From Symploca sp. SIO2C1 (lineage in GTDB: Bacteria > Cyanobacteriota > Cyanobacteriia > Cyanobacteriales > Coleofasciculaceae), in contig JAAHGL010000025.1 in assembly GCA_010692635.1 (NCBI GenBank), positions 1 to 64,000 on the forward strand: a DNA stretch of 64,000 nucleotides. Direction: 5' to 3'. The stretch's first letter is position 1; every line of letters begins with the position of its first letter. Positions 7,849 through 15,479 of this stretch are shown here, one piece after another. Under the pieces are notes generated by a model, which did no database searches, was not told the origin of the DNA, and worked only from the letters and a program-made list of their open reading frames with translations. Both the position numbers and the translations under genes were made by a program.

Positions 7849-9231
7849 CTAACAATTTTGTTGCTTCCACACCTTATATTTTTCTGTTTCAAACAACAGC
7901 GGATTAAGACAAAACCAGCTCCCTTGCTCATCGAGATATTCAAAGACAAACAAACTTCGCAATAAGGTTTGGTATTCTGTATCCCCTTTAACTTTTTGCT
8001 CCTTTACCACTTGAAACAGCAACTGCCACTCCTGCTCATCAATGGCTAAGAGCAAGCCATCCCGCTCCTTGCGAATCGCCCTTTCTAGCACAGAACGAGA
8101 AATCGGCGGATCCGCTTCCCGCAGACAGCCAAAAAGCATTCCCAACAAATTCCGCACATGACCGCCACTAACCTGGCATAATCGATCTAAGGTCTCCAAA
8201 CTATCAAAAACCTCTGTTACTAAAGCAAGACGCTCCTCTGGCTCAGCATCTGGGAAAGCTCTAGCTAATGCCATCTGCCGCAACAAAGCCATTCCCTCAG
8301 CACATTCACCACCATCTCGCAATTGTACTGGCACCATTGGCAATACCATCGGACTTTCACCACGCCCTAGGCGATTTTTTAGCGCTTCCCGCTCATTGGA
8401 GAAAATCAACGACAGGGGTACAGTGTAAACCACATGGCAATTCAATTGGCTCAGCTGCTCTCCCCGGTCAACAAAGAGATATTCTGGTAGTAATTTGCTC
8501 GATGATGAACCTTGCTTATTTTCGATTCGATCGAGGTTATCCACAATCACCACCAGCCCTTTTTTACCCCGCTGCTTTAACTGCTCCGTGGCAACCTTGA
8601 GAATTTCTTCATTAATATATTTCAGAATCTGAGTAGTTTGCGGTTCCAGGTACTGCCTCAGTTTAGAGCGAGTCTGCGGGCTATTTTTCGCCTTTGCTGT
8701 AATCTTACCAATACCCACAGGCAGCGACAATTCTACCCCTTTTTCCGTACTCGCCTTAATGCCAACTCCTGCCAACTCAGCATCAGCACTCAGCTCTATC
8801 GGAGTCTGCAAAAACTCTCCGGTTCGTTTCAAAAATGCCTGAAAACCCTTAGGTTGCAGCTCTACCTGACTCTTCTCTAAACTCTCACTAACCTGATGCG
8901 CGATCGCAAGTAAAATATCGGTAAGATCGACATCTGCCACATCCAAGTCTTCAGTAGCTTGAAAGTAGACGACATAAAACCCAATCGTTTCCAACTCAGC
9001 TTTAAGACGCAACAACTCTGTAGACTTACCGCAGCCAATATGTCCAGTAAATAGCTGACAAGTAGACTTATGAGGCGACAAACGGCTAATAGTTCGCTTA
9101 AGCGCCTCAATAACTTTACCACCTCGGACAGTAGCAAAATCAATATAGTACCCTCGATCCTCAGCATTGCCCATATCTATGGTTGTGCCAGGGTTACAAG
9201 CATCAAAAAATCTTTCTAAATCTAGCCTCAT
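7849..9231 (-). CDS. AAA/STAND-type P-loop ATPase
   Basis: This 460-residue ATPase has Walker A GHIGCGKSTELLRLK at about residues 63-77 and Walker B GLVVIVDNLDRIENK at about 222-236, followed by a predicted helical region with a winged-helix-like end (VSGGHVRNLLGMLFGCLREAD, then SLFVFEYLDEQGSWFCLNPLL). The DNLDR Walker B is typical of STAND/KAP-like signalling ATPases. No catalytic effector domain or membrane segment is evident. It is the first gene of a minus-strand pair with the WD40/STAND protein, and such pairing suggests it loads, regulates or senses for that partner. The role is inferred. The start ATG at 9231 is the first in frame and gives a plausible N-terminus. Confidence 0.8.
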   Translation of the reverse strand: MRLDLERFFDACNPGTTIDMGNAEDRGYYIDFATVRGGKVIEALKRTISRLSPHKSTCQLFTGHIGCGKSTELLRLKAELETIGFYVVYFQATEDLDVADVDLTDILLAIAHQVSESLEKSQVELQPKGFQAFLKRTGEFLQTPIELSADAELAGVGIKASTEKGVELSLPVGIGKITAKAKNSPQTRSKLRQYLEPQTTQILKYINEEILKVATEQLKQRGKKGLVVIVDNLDRIENKQGSSSSKLLPEYLFVDRGEQLSQLNCHVVYTVPLSLIFSNEREALKNRLGRGESPMVLPMVPVQLRDGGECAEGMALLRQMALARAFPDAEPEERLALVTEVFDSLETLDRLCQVSGGHVRNLLGMLFGCLREADPPISRSVLERAIRKERDGLLLAIDEQEWQLLFQVVKEQKVKGDTEYQTLLRSLFVFEYLDEQGSWFCLNPLLFETEKYKVWKQQNC

Positions 9232-9907
9232 GACAATGCCCTGTGTGCAGTCAACACTACTTGCATAAACTCAAGTTATGACATAACAACATGCTCTGAG
9301 GCAGCTATTCCGGAAATTGCCTTAGAAAAGTGAATTAAGCTCATCCCACCTAATGCAAGTCGTGGGATGCAAGCGTCATTAGTCACATCATGTCCGCCTA
9401 TATAAAGTAAAGATAAAGAAGTGGAAGAGTCAAGCAGCAAGGTGGGGAAGATGAAATCAGAAAATTTTTGATAATCTCATTCTCGTTATGAGTAATTTAA
9501 AATTTAGATGGAAGCGTGGCATCAGATTAGTGCTCGCAATGAACAAAGGAAAACTGCGAGCGCAAGTTTTAATACCATTGCCGGGATTCATTAGGTTTAA
9601 AGATAGAAAAAACCATTACCTAACTGTTACTACGAAATACAATGTTTCAATCCCGCTAGGATTCATTCAGTTGAAAATCACTTTCCTCATCCCCAATAGA
9701 TTGTTTTAATCCATAGCTTCAACAACTTGAATAAATAAATGCTCGTCAGTAATTGTCAATTCATCTTTTTCTAGGGCAGTTTTAGTCGATTTTTGGGTTT
9801 CGCTTTGGCTCCACCCAACCTACAAGAGCAAGCGATCGCACTCAAAAATTTTGACCCTATTCACTCAATCAACTTTTTTTGGTGCAAGATCTGAGTATAC
9901 TACTGCC
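9232..9907. other. 676-bp intergenic region: IS-end-like hairpin, CRISPR-like relic, dispersed repeats
   Basis: No convincing gene is present. At 9337-9372 the inverted repeat ATCCCACCTAATGCAAG / CTTGCAT-like ... GTGGGAT resembles the subterminal hairpin of IS200/IS605 elements. At 9566-9735 two or three degenerate copies of a 36-37 base word reminiscent of cyanobacterial CRISPR repeats occur (listed separately). A copy of the GGTTGGGT palindrome family is at 9794-9823. A 73-codon ORF at 9488-9709 runs across the CRISPR-like words and has no family signal, so I do not call it a gene. Confidence 0.5.
9566..9735 (+). repeat. Possible degenerate CRISPR-like repeats
   Basis: GTTTTAATACCATTGCCGGG at 9566 continues ATTCATTAGGTTTAAAG. 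GTTTCAATCCCGCTAGGATT at 9644 continues CATTCAGTTGAAAATC. GTTTTAATCCATAGCTTCAA at 9703 continues CAACTTGAA. The three words align over about 30-37 bases with several mismatches and have starts 78 and 59 bases apart, compatible with one normal and one shortened repeat-spacer unit. No cas gene is nearby, and the words are far from identical, so this may be a decayed array or chance similarity. Confidence 0.25.
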
Positions 9908-10696
9908 ATGAGCAAAAGCAGAAACCAAACTACATATACTACCGCTAGTATTGTTAACTATTACGCAGCTCTCGACTGGCTACAGCCTGCCGAAATCGCT
10001 ATTCTAGAAAGACTTCAGCCACAGCTGGCGACTATGAAAATGCTAGATATCGGCGTCGGCGGTGGTCGCACGACTCTGTATTTTGCTCCCCTAGTCAAAC
10101 AGTATGTTGGCATTGACTACTCACCTCAAATGATTGCTGCATGTCAGCAACGATTTAAAGACTCTGAGTATCCCATGAGCTTTGAAATTGGCGATGCTAG
10201 GGATATGAGTCAGTTTGATGACAACTCATTTGACTTTATTTTATTTAGCTATAACGGAATTGACTATGTTTCCCATGAAGATCGGCTCAAGATCTTGGCA
10301 GAAGTTCAACGGGTAGGAAAATCGGGCTGTTATTTTTTCTTTTCTAGTCATAATCTCCAGGCTTTAGAAAAAGGGCTAACTTGGCAAAAGCAACTTAGCA
10401 TCAATCCCTTGAGAATCTATACTAATTTAGTGGCTTTGGGTTTGTTTTGGTTGTTCAATCCCTCATTAAATCGACAAAAGCTAGCAGATTCTGACTATCT
10501 AATTGTTCGCGATGACTCTCATCTCTTCCGTTTGGATACCTACTATATTCGGGCGTCACAGCAGTTGCAAGATCTGTCTCAAGATTTCAGCCAGGTAGAA
10601 ATTTATCCGTGGAAAAGTCAAGAAAGGATGTTAGAAATGGATGCCCCTGTTATGGAAACAGAGTTATGGCTTTATTACCTATGTCAAACAATTTAA
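9908..10696 (+). CDS. Class I SAM-dependent methyltransferase
   Basis: The protein (262 residues from ATG 9908) has the class I methyltransferase signature: motif I MLDIGVGGGRTTLYF at about residues 44-58, the motif II acidic residue in YVGIDYSPQM, the motif post-II region EIGDARDMSQF, and motif IV FDFILFSYNGIDYV. The C-terminal part (TNLVALGLFWLFNPSLNR, then YYIRASQQLQDLS) is specific and probably carries substrate recognition. The substrate is unknown. The frame stays open upstream to a TTG at 9851, but I prefer ATG 9908 because the extra 19 residues have no conserved look. It is monocistronic, followed by 149 bp and a toxin-antitoxin pair. Confidence 0.8.
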   Translation: MSKSRNQTTYTTASIVNYYAALDWLQPAEIAILERLQPQLATMKMLDIGVGGGRTTLYFAPLVKQYVGIDYSPQMIAACQQRFKDSEYPMSFEIGDARDMSQFDDNSFDFILFSYNGIDYVSHEDRLKILAEVQRVGKSGCYFFFSSHNLQALEKGLTWQKQLSINPLRIYTNLVALGLFWLFNPSLNRQKLADSDYLIVRDDSHLFRLDTYYIRASQQLQDLSQDFSQVEIYPWKSQERMLEMDAPVMETELWLYYLCQTI

Positions 10697-10845
10697 AATT
10701 GAAGAAAGTTTTTCGTAAGGATTCAGGTCTGTGTTTAACTCATCAATTGTACTATATTTGTGATCGCACTAATGTAGAGATCAGCAATGTTCTCTAACTA
10801 CCACATACCACCTAACATCTAATTCAGCAAACCCTACTAAAAATC

Positions 10846-11097
10846 ATGAAAGTCAAAGGAATTATACGGGGCAAAACCATTGAGCTTTTAGAATCCCTCC
10901 CTGTTCCCGACGGAATGGAAATTTTTATCGAAATTACCGATAATCTGCCAGTTGAATCAGATGAAAAATGGAAACCACTACAAGCTATCATTGGAGCCTG
11001 GAAAAATGATAAGGAAATTACTGAAATTTTTGATGAAATAGATAAGGAACGTCATGCCGATTTAGGACGAGCCATAAATTTCGATAAATTGAACTAA
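10846..11097 (+). CDS. Antitoxin of a VapBC-like pair
   Basis: This is an 83-residue protein beginning MKVKGIIRGKTIELLESLPV-PDGMEIFIEI, a short AbrB-like or DUF104-like beta N-terminus seen in cyanobacterial VapB-type antitoxins. An acidic, probably disordered toxin-binding C-terminus (DNDKEITEIFDEIDKERHADLG-like) follows. It lies 7 bp before a PIN-domain toxin gene, the classic antitoxin-first order. The antitoxin should bind its own promoter and neutralise the toxin. A fragment of the TAGGGTTTGCTGAAT dispersed repeat lies at 10821-10837, just upstream of the start. Confidence 0.7.
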   Translation: MKVKGIIRGKTIELLESLPVPDGMEIFIEITDNLPVESDEKWKPLQAIIGAWKNDKEITEIFDEIDKERHADLGRAINFDKLN

Positions 11098-11104
11098 TCC
11101 TCTC

Positions 11105-11500
11105 ATGTACCTGCTCGATACCAACATCTGTATAGCGCTTATACAGGGAAACTTATCTGCTGTCGCTCAATTTCAGCAAAAATACCAAGATTGTTATCTC
11201 TCAACTTTGGTTCTGGGAGAACTTTATAAAGGCGTCTATTGTTCAAGTCGAGTTGACCAAAATCTGCTTGTCCTCAATCAATTTGCTAATCAACTACCCA
11301 AAATTAACTTCGATGAAAATGCTGCTAGAGAATTTGGTAAAATTCAAGGAGAGCTCCGACAAATAGGTAGACCAACCGGACAACTTGATGCTTTGATTGC
11401 AGCAGTTGCCCGTTCCCGTAACGATAGTTTAGTTACTAATAATACACGTCACTTTATTAATATTCAAAATTTGCGACTGGAAAACTGGTTAGAATCTTAA
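11105..11500 (+). CDS. vapC: PIN-domain ribonuclease toxin (VapC family)
   Basis: This 131-residue PIN protein has the acidic catalytic residues at the usual places: Asp in LLDTNICIAL (residue 5), Glu in LVLGELYKG (about 39), Asp in GQLDALIAAVA (about 98) and the final SLVTNNTRHF segment (Asn/Asp position about 116). VapC toxins are Mg2+-dependent RNases that cut tRNA or rRNA when free of antitoxin. Length and motif order are complete, so the toxin is probably active. The partner is the 83-residue protein just upstream. Confidence 0.9.
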   Translation: MYLLDTNICIALIQGNLSAVAQFQQKYQDCYLSTLVLGELYKGVYCSSRVDQNLLVLNQFANQLPKINFDENAAREFGKIQGELRQIGRPTGQLDALIAAVARSRNDSLVTNNTRHFINIQNLRLENWLES

Positions 11501-11516
11501 ACTATCGCTAATAGTG

Positions 11517-11710
11517 ATTAAACCTTGACTCCTTCAATCTCTTCATCGGTTAAATCATACAACTCCCGCAATTTTTGCAACTTCTCCTCACTAGGTTGCC
11601 AGAAACCCCGCCCATGAGCTTCTAACATCCTGCCAACAACATTGCGAAATGCTTCAGGATTCGCCTCTTGCAATTTTTGTGCCATTTCTGTATCTAAGGC
11701 ATAGGTATCC
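11517..11710 (-). pseudogene. Stray copy of the bchH 3' end
   Basis: The 3' 194 bp encode about 63 residues (ADTYALDTEMAQKL ... [16 protein letters not shown]) that match the C-terminus of the BchH protein at 15480-19364 with only a handful of changes. At DNA level the two stretches are roughly 88% identical by eye. Homology stops abruptly at about 11710, and the sequence beyond is unrelated even though the frame stays open to an ATG at 11763. This is the remnant of a second chelatase H gene or of a partial duplication. A product, if made, would lack every other chelatase domain. Confidence 0.8.
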
Positions 11711-11763
11711 GCGTACCCAACACTATGAGAAGCCATAGGTAAGAGCATTGAGTAGTAGAGCAT

Positions 11764-11996
11764 TTGGTAACAGTACTAGAAGCATCTATTTTCATTAGAC
11801 CTTGGACAACTTTACCAAGATGCGATCGCTCCTAGCGCATCAGCTACTCGAGTAGTGATCTCAATTAGTATCCCTCTTCTGTCACTCTGGGATATTTGCA
11901 CGAATTTCCGCCATTACAGCCAAGGTAAAATCAATGTTTCAACCCGGTTTGACAGAAAAGCGATATTATCGGAAGTGCAGGTCAAATCACTTTTCT
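11764..11996. other. Intergenic region, no gene seen
   Basis: 233 bp with one HIP1-type site (GCGATCGC at 11822) and no supported gene. An ORF on the plus strand overlapping the end of the next gene has no family signal. Confidence 0.5.
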
Positions 11997-14564
11997 CTAG
12001 TCTTCCTCAGCAATTTCCTCACTTTTCTTTTTTCCTTGAAACTTTAAGCTCTTTATGTCTTTTGTGAATTCTTGGTAATTTTCAATTCTTTCGGTTAAGT
12101 TTTGGTCAAGCTCATAGTCTCTTTCAATACTTTCTATTTTATTCTTAATTGCCTCAGTAGGAAATCTATCATCTCCCATTAATAAAAGTTTAAGCTTGGT
12201 AAGAAACACTACAGCATCTTCTTTATTAGCACTATTTGGATGATTGTTGAAAAAACCTTCTTCTAAGTGTTTGACTTTCTCCGAAGCCTTTTCTTTAGTT
12301 CTTTCCATTTCTGCTTCATATATTTTGTCATTAAGCTCTTTAAACAAAATCTTAAAGTTATAATTAAATTTATCAAGTGCCTTTATATCTTCCGTAGCCA
12401 CATCTTTTGAATCAAATTTCTTTTTCTTTTGTAATTCTTTTACTACCTCAATGACCGTCCTAGCAAAGGGAAGCTTAGAAAGATGTGGCTTATCTTTCGA
12501 TGCTGATTCAACACAAGAGTTGACAGCCTTAAACATTGTCATCCCTTTATCCAATTCTGTCTGAATATTATCTTCCTTGATATCTTTTATATCGCGCTCA
12601 TTCATACCACAAATAATACGACCGTATTTTTGCGCTGCCAAGACACTGATTCTCAAAGGAATAAGATCTTCTATTTGAGCATCTTTCAATTTTGCAGGAA
12701 ATTTAACTCCCAAATTTTTTAAATCGCCAATCTGAATTACATATTTTTTGTTTAGTAGTTGTGTTTGCTGTAATCCGTATTTTTTTTCTGTTAGTTCTGA
12801 CACGGCTTTAGCTCCGTCTGAGTCACTATCTAAAAGAACTATGACTGCTGCTTGTTCTTCATCGCGACTACATGCCAAATAGGTCATATAAGGAACATTT
12901 CCAGTTCCTCCAGCAGGAACAATTGTTATTTCATTTAAGTTCAGAGTCTCTATCTTTTGTGATGCACCCTCTTTTAATAATAGCGTTGCAGCACCTGCTA
13001 AAATAACTTGATCAACGGGACCTTCAACCATAAGATTGCATTGCCCAATATAAACAGTTTCAGCAACAAATGCTCCCAATGAAGAACGAAGTGGTTCATA
13101 TCGATTATGAGCCGCACCTTTGACTACTTGTGTTCCTTCATACCCAGTTCCTTTGCTCAACACACGAATGCGTTCTGAATGGTTTTTGTCGATTAAAAAA
13201 GGAGAATGAGTAACATATAGCACTTGAGAATTAGGTTTGGCATCTTCTGGATTAGCAACTTCTTCAAAAATTTTCAATAAATCCTGTTGAGCCTGATTTG
13301 ATAAGTAAGTATCTGGTTCATCCATTAAAAGAATTGTAGGCTTATTATCAGATGGTTTATAAGCTCGATGTTGGATAAAATAACTGAGAAAGTATTTTAG
13401 TCCTGAACTTCGTTCTTCAAAAGAATATTTTGTTTCTGTTCTATCGATGATACTAAACTCTAAGTTGTGATCTTTAGCAGAGATAACTATTTGAAATTTG
13501 TTATCCTGAAGCCAGTATTTAGGAAAATTAAGATTTGCTGCAAGTTGACGATTTATTTTATCTATTAGTGCTTGCGTATAGCCTATATCATCTTCTGTCA
13601 TTGCGTCTGCTAATTCTAAAATGACATTAGTATTAATTTTAGCAATAGTACAGATCATATCGTAAGCAAGTTTTACACTATCATCCTGTTTCTTTTTGTT
13701 GCCTTTATCTAAATCTCCATAGGAATTTTTCAGTTGTTTGAAAACACTGTCAATAAGTTTATTTCTCTTTTCATGATTAGGAGAGTTAATCGTTGGAGGT
13801 GGTGGACTTGTCAAGATACTTTCATTTTTGAGCAAATCATCAAGCAGTGATCTAATCTTACGTCTTTGACTAGCAGATAAATACTCATACCTCGTACCCT
13901 TAGGTTCTCCTGTAATAATTTCAACTAGTTTTTGAATTGGCACACTGTCTGGAAGGGCTACATCATTTTTAAGTATCCTAATATTTGGTAATATTTGCTG
14001 AAATTTTTCTATATAATCACTCTTAACGGTATGAGGCTCTTCAACATTGGGCAAGTAAATAATTAACTGCTCAACATTTTTTCTAAATAAATAGAACCTA
14101 TCGAATTTTTTTTCTTGTGGAATCTCAGAACATGCTGTGATTACATCGCACTCATCTTGAGAAAGCTCTGACCATTCAGTAACGAAGTCTGGAATACGAC
14201 ATGCATCTCCTGTAATAATGAATCTGTCAGAATAGCGACAGAAATCTTTAGGAGAAAGTTGACGTTCTTGATAATCGTGACCAGTATACTTTCCATTAAT
14301 GGCACTCTCAATTGCAGTGAGCAGATGTGACTTCCCTGATTCATTAGCACCAACAACAGCTGTAATCTGTGGATCAATAGGTATCTTAATAAATGGAAAC
14401 CACAAATCACCATCTTCTGTCTTAATAACTTCCCAAGGTTGCTTTTTAATCTCTTTTTTGGACTTACCTGATTTAGCAGTTTTGTCTTCTCTCACTAAGT
14501 ATTGACGCTGATGATCCACGTTGAAAGATTTGTAGAATCGTATAAAAATTGCTTCTAGTCTCAT
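11997..14564 (-). CDS. OLD-like ATP-dependent endonuclease (AAA ATPase plus TOPRIM)
   Basis: This 855-residue protein has an SMC/ABC-like ATPase split by a long insertion: Walker A VVGANESGKSHLL at about 71-83, a signature-like SSGLKYFLSYF at about 385, Walker B ILLMDEPDTYLS at about 408 and an H-loop LYVTHSPFL at about 455. A TOPRIM domain follows, with Glu in NLMVEGPVDQVIL (about 510) and the acidic motif VIVLLDSDSDGAK (about 575). This arrangement defines the OLD (overcoming lysogenisation defect) nuclease superfamily, which includes the phage-defence proteins GajA and AriA/B-type systems. The C-terminus is unusually long, lysine/glutamate-rich and coiled-coil-like (about 650-850). No UvrD-like helicase or other partner is adjacent, so a single-gene OLD system is the simplest reading. 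A toxin-antitoxin relic lies just upstream. Confidence 0.85.
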   Translation of the reverse strand: MRLEAIFIRFYKSFNVDHQRQYLVREDKTAKSGKSKKEIKKQPWEVIKTEDGDLWFPFIKIPIDPQITAVVGANESGKSHLLTAIESAINGKYTGHDYQERQLSPKDFCRYSDRFIITGDACRIPDFVTEWSELSQDECDVITACSEIPQEKKFDRFYLFRKNVEQLIIYLPNVEEPHTVKSDYIEKFQQILPNIRILKNDVALPDSVPIQKLVEIITGEPKGTRYEYLSASQRRKIRSLLDDLLKNESILTSPPPPTINSPNHEKRNKLIDSVFKQLKNSYGDLDKGNKKKQDDSVKLAYDMICTIAKINTNVILELADAMTEDDIGYTQALIDKINRQLAANLNFPKYWLQDNKFQIVISAKDHNLEFSIIDRTETKYSFEERSSGLKYFLSYFIQHRAYKPSDNKPTILLMDEPDTYLSNQAQQDLLKIFEEVANPEDAKPNSQVLYVTHSPFLIDKNHSERIRVLSKGTGYEGTQVVKGAAHNRYEPLRSSLGAFVAETVYIGQCNLMVEGPVDQVILAGAATLLLKEGASQKIETLNLNEITIVPAGGTGNVPYMTYLACSRDEEQAAVIVLLDSDSDGAKAVSELTEKKYGLQQTQLLNKKYVIQIGDLKNLGVKFPAKLKDAQIEDLIPLRISVLAAQKYGRIICGMNERDIKDIKEDNIQTELDKGMTMFKAVNSCVESASKDKPHLSKLPFARTVIEVVKELQKKKKFDSKDVATEDIKALDKFNYNFKILFKELNDKIYEAEMERTKEKASEKVKHLEEGFFNNHPNSANKEDAVVFLTKLKLLLMGDDRFPTEAIKNKIESIERDYELDQNLTERIENYQEFTKDIKSLKFQGKKKSEEIAEED

Positions 14565-14694
14565 AGCAAACGAGGGTTGAATTACGTCAACAAGTTAAGT
14601 TTATTCTTTATTTTTACTCAAGAAATTAAATAATGTCTTCCCTAAGATCACCTAATAATGGTGGTTAGTTAATCTATAATTTATACAAAACTAG

Positions 14695-14913
14695 TCATAA
14701 TCTCGTAGAGTGGGCAAAGGAATACTGTTCCCATAGATACATCAAATAGTCCCCAATACTGCTCGGATAAGCCCTAATCCCTGGATCAAGAGTTCCTTTG
14801 GAAGGAGCATCTGGATCACCAATCATTCTGACAACAAGATATGGTGCTTGGCGCATGAGTTGGGTTCGGTAAAGCGAGGCGATATGCTCATCCAGCAAAT
14901 ATTTTATCTTCAT
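14695..14913 (-). pseudogene. DUF5615 PIN-like toxin, truncated
   Basis: The first 45 residues (MKIKYLLDEHIASLYRTQLM ... PSKGTLDP) match DUF5615 PIN-like toxins, which are normally about 115-120 residues, with the catalytic Asp in LLDEH. After GTLDP the sequence diverges. The segment LWEQYSF may be the remains of the ICEQYSFILVTNNR-like middle, with a frame disruption after it. The C-terminal half is absent and the ORF stops at residue 72. The start overlaps the DUF433 gene by 4 bp (ATGA-type coupling), as in intact pairs. It is probably inactive. Confidence 0.65.
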
Positions 14914-15272
14914 ACAATAGTTGCCGATTTAGTAGACTCTTGCCGAAGATCTGCCTCTGCTTTCAATTGGCGAAACCTCTGTCGTGCAGGAGAAGGGTTA
15001 CGTTTTTGCTCTTCTCGCTGTTGACGGCAAAACTCTAGCCAGTCAGCCAAGTAAGTGCTAACCTCTTTTGTGTTGTGTAGATAGTAGAGGATGGTGGCGT
15101 AGATCTGCTCTAAGGTAATCGTCTCAAATTGTTGGGCAATTTCTTCGGGGGTTTTGGCACGGTAGATGTATTCGTAGAGGACACTTTCGATACCGATGCG
15201 GCTGCCTTTGATGCGAATATCGTCGGAGGCTAGAAAGTTAAAGTAGTCTTGGATTTGCATAGTAATTGGCAA
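14910..15272 (-). CDS. DUF433 family antitoxin
   Basis: This 120-residue DUF433 protein has the core DIRIKGSRIGIESVLYEYIYR followed by KTPEEIAQQFETITLEQIYATILYYL, a helix-turn-helix fold typical of antitoxins paired with DUF5615 toxins. A basic C-terminal tail (EFCRQQREEQKRNPSPARQ) may bind the toxin. It precedes and overlaps the toxin gene by 4 bp, as is normal for this pair. Because the toxin seems truncated, the antitoxin may persist as an orphan or anti-addiction factor. Confidence 0.8.
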   Translation of the reverse strand: MPITMQIQDYFNFLASDDIRIKGSRIGIESVLYEYIYRAKTPEEIAQQFETITLEQIYATILYYLHNTKEVSTYLADWLEFCRQQREEQKRNPSPARQRFRQLKAEADLRQESTKSATIV

Positions 15273-15347
15273 CCACTAAGTCCAAATTCATTTTCGATTA
15301 TAGTAGAGTTGCGATCGCATTAGTCTTCCTCCACAGCAGTCTTCTCA

Positions 15348-15425
15348 CCCAATCGGGATTGGTGGGCAAAAATGGATAATTGATCATTCAATTGTTAAAA
15401 AGCTTCAATTTGCCCACCCTACAAG
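15348..15425. repeat. TGGTGGGCAAA/TTTGCCCACC palindromic repeat, copy A
   Basis: The block GATTGGTGGGCAAAAA ... CTTCAATTTGCCCACCCTAC forms an imperfect hairpin of about 78 bp. A second copy at 51230-51322 has the same ends and the same central AATxGATxAT/CAAT words. It lies in the 207-bp gap downstream of bchH. Confidence 0.7.
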
Positions 15426-15441
15426 ATTTTCGACGTGATAT

Positions 15442-15468
15442 AACTGGCAAGATGCCAGTTCCACAATC
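15442..15468. repeat. 27-bp palindrome-bearing dispersed repeat, copy B
   Basis: This is an exact inverted copy of the word at 1062-1088. It ends 12 bp before the stop codon of bchH on the minus strand, so it could act in the 3' region of that transcript. The dyad AACTGGCAAGATGCCAGTT has no T-tract, so it is not a typical terminator. Confidence 0.55.
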
Positions 15469-15479
15469 ACATTTTTTAA

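Noticed and set aside
9488-9709. 73-codon plus-strand ORF
   Set aside because: It runs across degenerate CRISPR-like words, shows no family pattern and has no convincing ribosome binding site.
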